From: Kitasatospora phosalacinea
GTDB taxonomy: Bacteria; Actinomycetota; Actinomycetes; Streptomycetales; Streptomycetaceae
NCBI RefSeq assembly: GCF_000717185.1
Contig: NZ_JNYE01000118.1
Span: 1 to 21,662, forward strand
Reading direction: 5' to 3'
DNA length: 21,662 nucleotides
In this document: piece after piece, positions 15,481 through 21,662 of the stretch
Numbering within the stretch: the stretch's first letter is position 1
Layout: each line of letters begins with the position of its first letter
Program-made: the position numbers and the translations under genes
The notes under the pieces: generated by a model
Database searches by the model: none
The model's input: only the letters and a program-made list of their open reading frames with translations
What the model was told of the DNA's origin: nothing

Positions 15481-15605
15481 CGGCCGGAGTTCCTGGCTCC
15501 CGCGGCTCACTGAGCCGCGGTCACAGTGGCGGGACCGCACCGGATTCGCACCGGACTTCCTCCGCTGTGCCGTCGCTGGCAGCGGACGCCCCGAGAGGCG
15601 CCCGC
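15475..15605 (-). promoter_or_regulatory. Cobalamin riboswitch upstream of cobN
   Basis: The minus strand carries the conserved core of the cobalamin riboswitch in order. GGAAGTCCGGTGCGAATCC is at 15560-15542, followed by the CCCGCCACTGTGA segment at 15533-15521. A long hairpin with ten-base complementary arms (15520-15511 and 15509-15500) comes next, then a B12-box-like AGCCAGGAACTCC at 15498-15486. Boundaries are approximate. This class binds adenosyl- or methylcobalamin and represses downstream genes. It sits about 265 bases before the cobN start, with the leader ORF between. The opposite-strand cobG operon is not covered by it. Confidence 0.92.
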
Positions 15606-15611
15606 CAGCAT

Positions 15612-15617
15612 CGTACG
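15612..15617 (-). promoter_or_regulatory. -10 element for the riboswitch-cobN transcript
   Basis: TACGAT on the minus strand lies just upstream of the riboswitch, so transcription would start near 15605, right at its 5' edge. No clear -35 hexamer is visible. Confidence 0.45.
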
Positions 15618-15790
15618 GGGTGATCGGCCCCGGGGGGAGTGTGAGCTGCGACGCTGACCGAAACCCGACCACCCGCACCCCCACAGCCCGGCCCGCACCG
15701 CCCTGAGCTGGGCAATCGCCCCGCAACGGCCACCGGGGCACCCCGCCGGGGTGTGACGGACGAAGCGGTGGCGCCGACGCGGCCGATGGG

Positions 15791-15796
15791 TATGCT
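15791..15796 (+). promoter_or_regulatory. -10 element of the cobG operon, likely leaderless
   Basis: TATGCT ends seven bases before the ATG at 15804. That spacing places the transcription start at the start codon. There is no Shine-Dalgarno sequence, which supports a leaderless mRNA. Bases 15618-15790 between the two divergent promoters hold no gene; a GC hairpin (cggggcaccccgccggggtg, 15736-15755) is the only other visible structure. Confidence 0.5.
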
Positions 15797-15803
15797 CGCC
15801 GCC

Positions 15804-17018
15804 ATGCCACCCACACCCGACGCCGCCCAGGCGGCCTCCGTCGGGCCCGACCGAGGCCGCGCCGACGCCTGCCCCGGCGCGCTCCGCCTGCACCCCGCCG
15901 AGGACGGCCACCTCGCCCGACTCCGCCTGCCCGGCGGCTACTTGACGACCCGTCAGCTGCACGCGATCGCCGACGCCGCCGACGACCTCGGCGACGGCGG
16001 CATCGAGATCACCTCCCGCGGCAACGCCCAGCTGCGCGGCCTCGACGGGGCCTGCGCCGCCGACCTCGCCGAACGCCTGCGCACCGTCGGCCTGTTGCCC
16101 TCCGACACCCACGAACGCGTCCGCAACATCGTCGCCTCCCCGCTCGCCGGAATCGACGGCCGCGGCACAGGCGGCACCGAACTCGACACTTGGGTAAGGG
16201 AGTTGGACGAGGCGCTGTGCGCCGCCCCGTGGGCCGCCGCCCTGTCCGGGAAGTTCCTGTTCGCCCTCGACGACGGCCGCGGCGACGTCGCCGCACTCAA
16301 CGCCGATGTGACCTTGATCGCAGTCGGCGACGGCCGCGCCCTGCTCCGCCTCGGCCGCGCCCGCCGCGCCACCGCCGTCGACGCACCCGTCCCCGCCGCC
16401 CTCGACGCCGCCCGCGGCTTCCACCACCTCGCCGCCGGACGCGCCTGGCACCCCCGCGAGATCCAGCCCGAACTCCCCGAAGGCACCGTCCCCCTCCCGC
16501 CCTTCGCTGGCGAACAACCGCTACTGGGACAGGTCGGCGACGGCCTCTCGGTCGGACTGCGCTTCGGCCGCGCCACCAGCACCCAGTGGCGGCTGCTCGC
16601 CGACACCCTCCCCGCGGACCGCACCGCCCGGCTCACCCCCTGGCGCGGCGCCGTCCTGCCCGGCGCCGACCCCGCCCGGCTCCCGCACCTCGCCGACGCC
16701 GGATTCCGCACCACCCCCGGCGGCCCCTGGGAAGGCGTCACCGCCTGCACCGGCCTGCCCGGCTGCGCGAAGTCCCTCGCCGACGTCCGCGCCCAGGCCG
16801 CCCGCGCCCACACCGACGTCCCCGCCGAAGGACTCCCCGTCCACTGGTCCGGCTGCGCCCGCCGCTGCGGGCACCCCGCCGGACGCTGGGTCGACGTCCT
16901 CGCCACGGCGGCCGGACACCGCGTCACCGTCGACGGCACCGTCCGCGACACCGAAGAGAACCAGACGGCCGAGGCAGTCGCCGAAGCCCGCAACGCCCAA
17001 TGGCGGAGGCCCAAATGA
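15804..17018 (+). CDS. cobG: CobG-like precorrin-3B synthase
   Basis: CobG is an oxygen-dependent monooxygenase that converts precorrin-3A to precorrin-3B, preparing ring contraction in the aerobic B12 route. This 404-residue protein is built like nitrite/sulfite reductases: a first ferredoxin-like half-domain with G-G-I-E-I-T-S-R-G-N-A-Q-L-R-G near residues 65-80, and iron-sulfur ligands late in the chain at Cys315, Cys321, Cys351 and Cys355 (C-x5-C and C-x3-C). Length matches CobG rather than full sulfite reductase. The ATG at 15804 is chosen because it starts the family-like sequence and follows a -10 element at leaderless spacing; GTG 15753 is less likely. The stop overlaps the cobH start (ATGA). 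Some actinomycete proteins of this type are only annotated as nitrite/sulfite reductase, but the operon settles the role. Confidence 0.88.
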   Translation: MPPTPDAAQAASVGPDRGRADACPGALRLHPAEDGHLARLRLPGGYLTTRQLHAIADAADDLGDGGIEITSRGNAQLRGLDGACAADLAERLRTVGLLPSDTHERVRNIVASPLAGIDGRGTGGTELDTWVRELDEALCAAPWAAALSGKFLFALDDGRGDVAALNADVTLIAVGDGRALLRLGRARRATAVDAPVPAALDAARGFHHLAAGRAWHPREIQPELPEGTVPLPPFAGEQPLLGQVGDGLSVGLRFGRATSTQWRLLADTLPADRTARLTPWRGAVLPGADPARLPHLADAGFRTTPGGPWEGVTACTGLPGCAKSLADVRAQAARAHTDVPAEGLPVHWSGCARRCGHPAGRWVDVLATAAGHRVTVDGTVRDTEENQTAEAVAEARNAQWRRPK

Positions 17019-17641
17019 TCGACTACGAGAAGGACGGCGCGGCCATCTACCGCCAGTCCTTCGCCACCATCCGGGCCGAGGCGAACCTCGCCCACCTGCC
17101 CACCGACGTCGCCCGGGTCGCCGTCCGGATGATCCACGCCTGCGGCATGACCGACCTCGTCGACGACCTGCTCTGGTCGCCGAACGCCGTCGCCGACGCC
17201 CGCCGCGCCCTGCTCGCCGGAGCGCCGGTCCTCTGCGACGTCAACATGGTCGCCAGCGGCGTGACCCGCAAGCGGCTGCCCGCCGACAACGAGGTGCTCT
17301 GCACCCTCACCGACCCCGCCGTCCCCGAACTCGCCCGCGCCATGGGCACCACCCGCAGCGCCGCCGCGATGGAACTCTGGCTGCCCCGCCTCGAAGGCGC
17401 CGTCGTCGCCGTCGGCAACGCCCCCACCTCGCTGTTCCGCCTGCTCGAAATGATCGAAGCGGGCGCCCCCCGACCCGCCGCAGTCATCGGCGTCCCCGTC
17501 GGCTTCATCGGCGCCGCCGAGTCCAAGCAGGCCCTCGCCGACCACCCCTCGGCCCTGGAGCACCTCGTCGTCCGGGGCCGCCGCGGCGGCAGCGCCATCG
17601 CCGCCGCAGCCATCAACGCGATTGCGAGCGAAGAAGAATGA
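17015..17641 (+). CDS. cobH: Precorrin-8X methylmutase CobH
   Basis: CobH moves the methyl group from C11 to C12 of precorrin-8X to give hydrogenobyrinate. The 208-residue length is normal. The catalytic histidine is His41 in R-M-I-H-A-C-G-M, and other family motifs follow: D-V-N-M-V-A-S-G-V (about 75-83), then A-V-G-N-A-P-T-S-L-F-R-L-L-E (about 130-143) and G-V-P-V-G-F-I-G-A-A-E-S-K (about 159-171). The start ATG overlaps the cobG stop and its own stop overlaps the cobIJ start, each as ATGA, so the three genes are translationally coupled. Confidence 0.96.
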   Translation: MIDYEKDGAAIYRQSFATIRAEANLAHLPTDVARVAVRMIHACGMTDLVDDLLWSPNAVADARRALLAGAPVLCDVNMVASGVTRKRLPADNEVLCTLTDPAVPELARAMGTTRSAAAMELWLPRLEGAVVAVGNAPTSLFRLLEMIEAGAPRPAAVIGVPVGFIGAAESKQALADHPSALEHLVVRGRRGGSAIAAAAINAIASEEE

Positions 17642-19245
17642 CGGACCACCAGGAAACCGGAAGGCTCTACGGGGTCGGCGTCGGACCCGGCGACCCGTCC
17701 CTGCTCACCGTGCGCGCCGCCGAACTCATCGGCAAGGCCGACGTCATCGCCTACCACTGCGCCCGGCACGGCCGCTCGCACGCCCGGGCCATCGCCGAAC
17801 GGTACCTGACGGGACGTCAGATCGAAGAACAGCTGATGTACCCCGTCACGGTCGAGACCACCGATCACCCCGGCGGCTACCGCGGCGCCCTCGACGACTT
17901 CTACCAGGAAGCCTCCGCCCGGCTCGCCGCCCACCTCGACGCCGGACGCGACGTCGTCGTCCTCGCCGAGGGCGACCCGCTGTTCTACGGCTCCTACCAG
18001 CACATGCACAAGCGGCTCGCCCACCGCTACCCGACCGAGGTCGTCCCCGGCGTCACCTCGGTCAGCGCCGCCGCCGCCCGCCTCGGCACCCCCCTCGTCG
18101 AAGCCGAGGAAGTCCTCACGATCATCCCCGGCACCCTCCCCGAGGAGGAACTCGCCGCCCGCCTCGCCGCCACCGACTCCGCCGTCGTCATGAAGCTCGG
18201 CCGCACCTTCCCCGCCGTCCGCCGCGCCCTGGAGCGGGCCGGCCGCCTCGACGACGCCCGGTACGTGGAACGCGCCACCATGGACGGCGAACGCACCGGA
18301 CGGCTGGCCGACGTCGACCCGGACGGCGTCCCGTACTTCTCCGTCGCCGTGCTGCCCAGCAAGGTCGCCGCGCTCGACTCCGCCGGGCAGCCCTACGCGG
18401 CCGCCGGGGCCGCCGGGGCCGCCGGGGACCCGCTCGACGGAGCGCCGGACGGAGCGCCGGACGGAGCGCCGGACGGCTCGGCGGGGACGGACGGGGTCGG
18501 CGAGGTCGTCGTGGTCGGCACCGGGCCCGCCGGGCCGCTGTGGCTCACCCCCGAGGCGCGCGGCGCCCTCGCCAACGCCACCGACCTGGTCGGCTACACC
18601 ACCTACCTGGACCGAGTGCCCGTCCGCGCCGGACAGCTCCGGCACGGCTCCGACAACAAGGTCGAAGGCGTCCGGGCCGAATTCGCCCTCGAACTGGCCC
18701 GCCGCGGCCGCCGCGTCGCCGTGGTCTCCTCCGGCGACCCGGGCGTCTTCGCGATGGCCACCGCCGTCCTCGAAGCCGCCTGCACCGACCCCTACCGGGA
18801 CGTCCCCGTCCGCGTCCTGCCCGGCATGACCGCCGCGCACGCCGCCGCCTCCCGGATCGGAGCGCCGCTCGGCCACGACTACGCGGTCGTCTCGCTCTCC
18901 GACCGGCTCAAGCCCTGGGAGGTCATCGCCCGCCGGCTGCGCGCCGCCGCCGAGGCCGACCTGGTGCTCGCCCTCTACAACCCCGGCTCCAAGTCCCGCA
19001 CCACCCAGGTCGGTTCGGCCCGCGACCTGCTGCTGGAGTACCGCTCCCCGCAGACCCCCGTGGTGCTGGCCCGGGACGTCGGCGGCCCCACCGAGCGGAT
19101 CCGCACCGTCGCGCTCGCCGAACTCGACCCGGCGGACGTCGACATGCGCACCCTGCTGCTGGTCGGCTCCACCCAGACCCAGTGGGTGCGACGCGGCGGC
19201 GGAGCCGAAGTGGTGTGGACGCCGCGCCGCTACCCCGAGGCGTAG
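17638..19245 (+). CDS. cobIJ: CobI-CobJ fusion: precorrin-2 C20- and precorrin-3B C17-methyltransferase
   Basis: A 535-residue fusion of two SAM-dependent tetrapyrrole methylases. Residues 1-245 are CobI (C20 methylation of precorrin-2): G-V-G-V-G-P-G-D-P (12-20), A-E-G-D-P-L-F-Y-G-S (110-119) and V-P-G-V-T-S-V-S-A-A-A (136-146). Residues 288-535 are CobJ (C17 methylation with ring contraction): V-V-V-G-T-G-P-A-G-P (291-300), S-S-G-D-P-G-V-F-A-M-A (364-374), S-D-R-L-K-P-W-E (421-428) and L-Y-N-P-G-S-K-S-R (446-454). The fused form is common in actinomycetes. Residues 251-287 are a low-complexity Ala-Gly/Asp-Gly-Ala-Pro linker made of tandem DNA repeats. CobJ acts on the product of CobG, which fits the operon. 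The gene converges on cobK with a 19-base gap. Confidence 0.96.
   Translation: MTDHQETGRLYGVGVGPGDPSLLTVRAAELIGKADVIAYHCARHGRSHARAIAERYLTGRQIEEQLMYPVTVETTDHPGGYRGALDDFYQEASARLAAHLDAGRDVVVLAEGDPLFYGSYQHMHKRLAHRYPTEVVPGVTSVSAAAARLGTPLVEAEEVLTIIPGTLPEEELAARLAATDSAVVMKLGRTFPAVRRALERAGRLDDARYVERATMDGERTGRLADVDPDGVPYFSVAVLPSKVAALDSAGQPYAAAGAAGAAGDPLDGAPDGAPDGAPDGSAGTDGVGEVVVVGTGPAGPLWLTPEARGALANATDLVGYTTYLDRVPVRAGQLRHGSDNKVEGVRAEFALELARRGRRVAVVSSGDPGVFAMATAVLEAACTDPYRDVPVRVLPGMTAAHAAASRIGAPLGHDYAVVSLSDRLKPWEVIARRLRAAAEADLVLALYNPGSKSRTTQVGSARDLLLEYRSPQTPVVLARDVGGPTERIRTVALAELDPADVDMRTLLLVGSTQTQWVRRGGGAEVVWTPRRYPEA
18400..18476. repeat. In-frame tandem repeats in the CobI-CobJ linker
   Basis: A 9-base unit (ggggccgcc) repeats about three times at 18400-18428. 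The 12-base unit gacggagcgccg then repeats at 18436-18447, 18448-18459 and 18460-18471, with a partial fourth copy to 18476. Both periods are multiples of three and keep the frame, so copy number sets only the linker length. Confidence 0.9.
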
Positions 19246-19264
19246 CGGGCGAATTGACGGTGCG

Positions 19265-20005
19265 TCAGCCCACCAGTTGCCTGACCCAGTCGGCCGCCCC
19301 GGCCACGTCCGGGGCGGTCCGCACCCCCGCCGGGGCCGGCGGGCGCTGCACCACGACCACGGGCAGGCCGAGTTCGCGGGCCGCCGTCAGCTTGGGCGCG
19401 GTCGCGGCACTGCCGCTGTCCTTGGTCACCAGCACCTCGATGCGGTGCGCCCGCAGCAGCGCCCGCTCCCCGTCCAGGGTGAACGGGCCGCGCTCCAGCA
19501 GCACTTCGGTGGAGGCGGGCATCGGCGCCACCGGCGGCTCGACCGAACGCGCCAGGAAGACCAGCCCGTCCAGGTGCGCGAAAGCGGCGATGCCCTGGCG
19601 CCCCGTGGTCAGGAACACCCGGGTGCCGAGCGCGGGCAGCGCCTCCGCGGCGGCGGCCAGGCTCGGCACCGGGTGCCAGCGGTCGCCGTCCTGCGGCACC
19701 CAGCCCGGGCGGCGCAGCGCCAGCAGCGGCGTGCCCACGTCGGCGGCGGCCAGCGCCGCGTTGCGGCTGATCCGCTCCGCGAACGGGTGGGTGGCGTCCA
19801 GCAGTACGTCCACGGCGTGGGCCCGCAGCCAGGCCGCCAGACCGGCCGGGCCGCCGAACCCGCCGACCCTGACCTCCCCCGCGGGCAGCCGCGGCCGCTC
19901 CACCCGCCCGGCCAGCGAGCTGGTCACCCGCAGCGCCGGATCGGCCGTCAGCACGTCCGCCAACCGGCGGGCCTCACTGGTGCCGCCGAGGATCAGGACG
20001 TGCAT
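19265..20005 (-). CDS. cobK: Precorrin-6A reductase CobK/CbiJ
   Basis: CobK reduces the macrocycle of precorrin-6A to precorrin-6B (dihydro form) with NADPH. The 246-residue protein has the N-terminal pattern L-I-L-G-G-T-S-E-A-R-R-L-A (4-16), S-S-L-A-G-R (29-34), G-G-F-G-G (48-52) and D-A-T-H-P-F-A (70-76), all typical of the family. T-K-D-S-G near the C-terminus is also conserved. The ATG at 20005 follows GGGAG at good spacing; upstream sequence in this frame is not family-like. It is divergent from cbiD and convergent with cobIJ, so it has its own promoter even though it acts between their steps. Confidence 0.95.
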   Translation of the reverse strand: MHVLILGGTSEARRLADVLTADPALRVTSSLAGRVERPRLPAGEVRVGGFGGPAGLAAWLRAHAVDVLLDATHPFAERISRNAALAAADVGTPLLALRRPGWVPQDGDRWHPVPSLAAAAEALPALGTRVFLTTGRQGIAAFAHLDGLVFLARSVEPPVAPMPASTEVLLERGPFTLDGERALLRAHRIEVLVTKDSGSAATAPKLTAARELGLPVVVVQRPPAPAGVRTAPDVAGAADWVRQLVG

Positions 20006-20040
20006 GCGGACTCCCTGGGCCGGTGCGAGCAGGACACACC

Positions 20041-20046
20041 ACCCTA
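20041..20046 (-). promoter_or_regulatory. Possible -10 element for cobK
   Basis: TAGGGT on the minus strand fits TAnnnT and lies 35 bases before the cobK start. No -35 hexamer is clear. Confidence 0.3.
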
Positions 20047-20073
20047 ACCGGGCGGCCGACGGGGGCGGCGTGG

Positions 20074-20116
20074 GACGGTGGGACGGGACGACGGTGGGAC
20101 GGGACGACGGTGAGAC
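20074..20116. repeat. 16-base tandem repeat upstream of cbiD
   Basis: gacggtgggacgggac occurs at 20074-20089 and 20090-20105 exactly, with a partial third copy to 20116. More loosely repeated gcggtgag-type sequence continues to about 20200, into the likely N-terminal codons of cbiD. It lies in the divergent cobK-cbiD promoter region. Confidence 0.88.
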
Positions 20117-20176
20117 AGTGGGAGCGGCGAGGAGAGCGGTGAGTGGCACGGTGAGCAGCGGGACGAGCGGTGAGCG

Positions 20177-21340
20177 GTGGAACGAGCGGTGAGTAGCGCG
20201 GTGGGTGGCGCGGCGCAGGACGGCCCGGTGGGCGGCGGGCGCCAGGGACAGCTGCGCAGCAGCGGGCTGCGGCCCGGGTGGACGACGGGCGCGTGCGCGA
20301 CGGCCGCGACCAAGGCGGCGTACACGGCGCTGCTCGGCGGCGGCTTCCCCGACCCGGTGGTGATCACCCTGCCGAAGGGCGAGCGGCCCGCGTTCGCGCT
20401 GGCGGTGGAGGAGCTCGCGCCGGGCCGGGCCACCGCCGGGGTGGTCAAGGACGCGGGCGACGACCCCGACGTGACGCACGGCGCGCTGGTCCGCTCCACC
20501 GTGCGGCCGGGCCCGCCGGGCAGCGGCGTGGTGTTCCGGGCCGGACCGGGCGTCGGGACGGTCACCAAGCCCGGCCTGCCGCTGGCGGTCGGCGAACCGG
20601 CCGTCAACCCGGTGCCGCGGCAGCTGATGCGCGAGGCGGTCGCCGAAGTGGCCCGGGAGTTCGGGGCGTCCGGCGACGTGGAGGTGGAACTCTCCGTCGA
20701 CCACGGCGAGGAGATCGCCCGGCACACCTGGAACCCGCGCCTGGGCATCCTCGGCGGCCTGTCCATCCTCGGCACCACCGGCATCGTCGTCCCGTACTCC
20801 TGCTCGGCGTGGATCGACTCGATCCGCCGCGGCATCGACGTGGCCCGCGCCGCCGGGCACACCCACGTCGCGGGCGCGACCGGCTCCACCTCCGAGAAGG
20901 TCGTGGTCGCCGAGTACGGCCTGCCCGAGGACGCCCTGCTCGACATGGGCGACTTCGCCGGAGCCGTCCTCAAGTACCTGCGCAGGCACCCGGTTCCGCG
21001 CCTCACCGTCTGCGGCGGCTTCGCCAAGCTCTCCAAGCTCGCCGCCGGACACCTCGACCTGCACTCCGGCCGCTCCCAGGTCGACAAGGCCCAACTCGCC
21101 GCCCTGGCAAGGGAAGGCGGTGCCGACGAGCAGCTGGCCGCCCGGGTCGCCGCCGCCAACACCGCCCTGGAAGCCGTGCAGTTGTGCACCGCGGCGGGCG
21201 TCCCGCTCGGCGACCTGGTGGCCGAACGGGCCCGCGCCACCGCCCTCGACGTGCTGCTCGGCGCCCCCGTCACCGTCGACGTGATCTGCATCGACCGCGC
21301 GGGCACCATCGTCGGCCGCGCCGCCCCGGAGGGCCGCTGA
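20177..21340 (+). CDS. cbiD: Cobalt-precorrin-5B C1-methyltransferase CbiD
   Basis: CbiD methylates C1 of the corrin precursor in the early-cobalt (anaerobic-type) pathway. This 387-residue protein has R-P-G-W-T-T-G-A-C-A-T-A-A (32-44), K-D-A-G-D-D-P-D-V-T (91-100), N-P-V-P-R-Q-L-M (144-151), G-G-L-S-I-L-G-T-T-G-I-V-V-P (193-206) and a later G-G-F-A-K-L-S-K-L-A with D-L-H-S, all characteristic. The start is uncertain: GTG codons at 20177, 20189 and 20201 are all in frame, none has a clear ribosome-binding site, and the first 30 residues are not family-like. The last codons and stop are repeated four times in tandem (21331-21374). The rest of the cluster is CobG/CobN-type, so this enzyme sits in a mixed pathway. 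Confidence 0.93.
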   Translation: MERAVSSAVGGAAQDGPVGGGRQGQLRSSGLRPGWTTGACATAATKAAYTALLGGGFPDPVVITLPKGERPAFALAVEELAPGRATAGVVKDAGDDPDVTHGALVRSTVRPGPPGSGVVFRAGPGVGTVTKPGLPLAVGEPAVNPVPRQLMREAVAEVAREFGASGDVEVELSVDHGEEIARHTWNPRLGILGGLSILGTTGIVVPYSCSAWIDSIRRGIDVARAAGHTHVAGATGSTSEKVVVAEYGLPEDALLDMGDFAGAVLKYLRRHPVPRLTVCGGFAKLSKLAAGHLDLHSGRSQVDKAQLAALAREGGADEQLAARVAAANTALEAVQLCTAAGVPLGDLVAERARATALDVLLGAPVTVDVICIDRAGTIVGRAAPEGR

Positions 21341-21374
21341 CGGGCCGCTGAAGGGCCGCTGAAGGGCCGTTGAC
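21331..21374. repeat. Four tandem 11-base copies spanning the cbiD stop
   Basis: Units of gggccgctgaa/c begin at 21331, 21342, 21353 and 21364 (the last with one change). Each contains a TGA, and because the period is 11 these fall at 21338, 21349, 21360 and 21371, covering all three plus-strand frames. Confidence 0.92.
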
Positions 21375-21428
21375 GGGGCGGGGCCGGGCGGGAGCGGGCG
21401 GGGCGGACACCCGACCGGGGCGCCGGGC

Positions 21429-21561
21429 GAGCAGTTCCGAAGTCGGTTGAGTTCGGCGGATCCTCGCCCTGACCTGCGCGACCCGGTGCCACCGCACCAA
21501 CGACCGACCCGTCACCCGCGCACAGACCGCCCACGGCCACTGACCGGCTGCGGGACCACCC
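21429..21561 (+). mobile_element. Decayed insertion-sequence remnant, 133 bases
   Basis: The left end gagcagttccgaagt (21429-21443) matches the end of the insertion sequence at 21571 with one change. Bases 21469-21543 in one plus frame read the last 24 residues of a transposase-like protein (L-T-C-A-T-R-C-H-R-T-N) with P-V-T-R before the end and a TGA at 21541-21543. The right end (ggctgcgggaccaccc, 21546-21561) is a mutated inverted copy of the left end, and it lies 18 bases past the stop, the same distance as in the neighbouring element. Nearly the whole transposase gene is missing. I infer an old copy reduced by internal deletion. Confidence 0.7.
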
Positions 21562-21570
21562 GTCCTAGAC

Positions 21571-21662
21571 GAGTAGTTCCGAAGTGGGTCAGTGGTCGTA
21601 GGCGATGAGTGATCGGGTGACGGGTTGGCCGGTGGTGCGGTTGTGCCAGATCGCGCAGGTCA
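21571..21662 (-). mobile_element. Insertion sequence, one end only, cut by the window edge
   Basis: gagtagttccgaagt (21571-21585) is the probable terminal inverted repeat. The transposase 3' end follows on the minus strand from 21589 and continues outside the window. The remnant at 21429-21561 is a related copy in the opposite orientation; nine bases separate the two. Confidence 0.75.
21589..21662 (-). CDS. Transposase, C-terminal fragment (continues beyond window)
   Basis: The minus strand encodes the last 24 residues of a transposase, ending W-H-N-R-T-T-G-Q-P-V-T-R-S-L-I-A-Y-D-H and a TGA at 21591-21589. Endings of the form R-S-L-x-A-Y-D-H are common in streptomycete DDE transposases, but I cannot assign the IS family from this fragment. 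The visible part is intact, so the element may be recent. Confidence 0.75.
   Translation of the reverse strand, partial: TCAIWHNRTTGQPVTRSLIAYDH

Noticed and set aside
12356..15706. Plus-strand open frame of over 1100 codons antisense to cobN
   Set aside because: Shadow of cobN: low-complexity Arg/Gln/Val composition and it runs through the riboswitch.
15953..17563. Minus-strand frames opposite cobG and cobH
   Set aside because: Composition is typical of antisense frames and the plus-strand genes have clear catalytic residues.
17047..18876. Minus-strand frame opposite cobH and cobIJ, partly glycine-rich
   Set aside because: No start signal or domain; fully explained as a shadow.

Overview
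The window reads as chromosomal DNA of a streptomycete-type actinomycete (Streptomyces or Kitasatospora like). GC content is very high, third codon positions are almost always G or C, several starts are GTG, and many genes overlap by ATGA or GTGA. Two genes appear to be read from leaderless transcripts. The genus is an inference from style; no rRNA or other marker is present.

Left part (1-9870), mixed accessory and housekeeping genes. A strong hairpin (7-55) is followed by a minus-strand ANT(3'')-like nucleotidyltransferase (149-949) and a small PH-like protein (1123-1485). Then comes a two-gene minus-strand operon. Its first gene (2597-5398) encodes a 933-residue protein with a phosphoribosyltransferase region, a kinase-like middle region and a C-terminal HAD phosphatase. 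It overlaps by ATGA the second gene, an APH-fold small-molecule kinase (1515-2600). This pair is the best candidate here for an undescribed metabolic module. A decayed gene (5665-5944), a DoxX-like membrane protein, and an 86-residue unknown protein with a possible short upstream ORF follow. A standalone GTP cyclohydrolase II (ribA, minus) diverges from a quinone oxidoreductase and a two-domain glyoxalase-fold protein (plus). The divergent intergenic region holds two related palindromes that look like operators.

Right part (9871-21374), lnt and a cobalamin (B12) cluster. Apolipoprotein N-acyltransferase (lnt) lies downstream of cobN on the minus strand. Upstream of cobN is a clear cobalamin riboswitch, then a 72-codon leader ORF that starts just after the riboswitch and ends overlapping the cobN start codon. 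Diverging from this is the plus-strand operon cobG-cobH-cobIJ, in which the genes overlap by 4 bases and the first transcript is probably leaderless. cobK (minus) and cbiD (plus) complete the set. CobG and CobN belong to the oxygen-dependent, late-cobalt route, while CbiD is the C1-methylating enzyme usually linked to the early-cobalt route. cobL, cobM, cobA and the cobaltochelatase partner subunits are not in the window.

Right edge (21375-21662). A 133-base decayed insertion-sequence remnant faces the 3' end of a second, related insertion sequence that runs out of the window.

A pattern that recurs across the window is short tandem duplication of gene ends, including the stop codon (VOC gene, cobN, cbiD), and in-frame short repeats in the cobN leader ORF and the CobI-CobJ linker.
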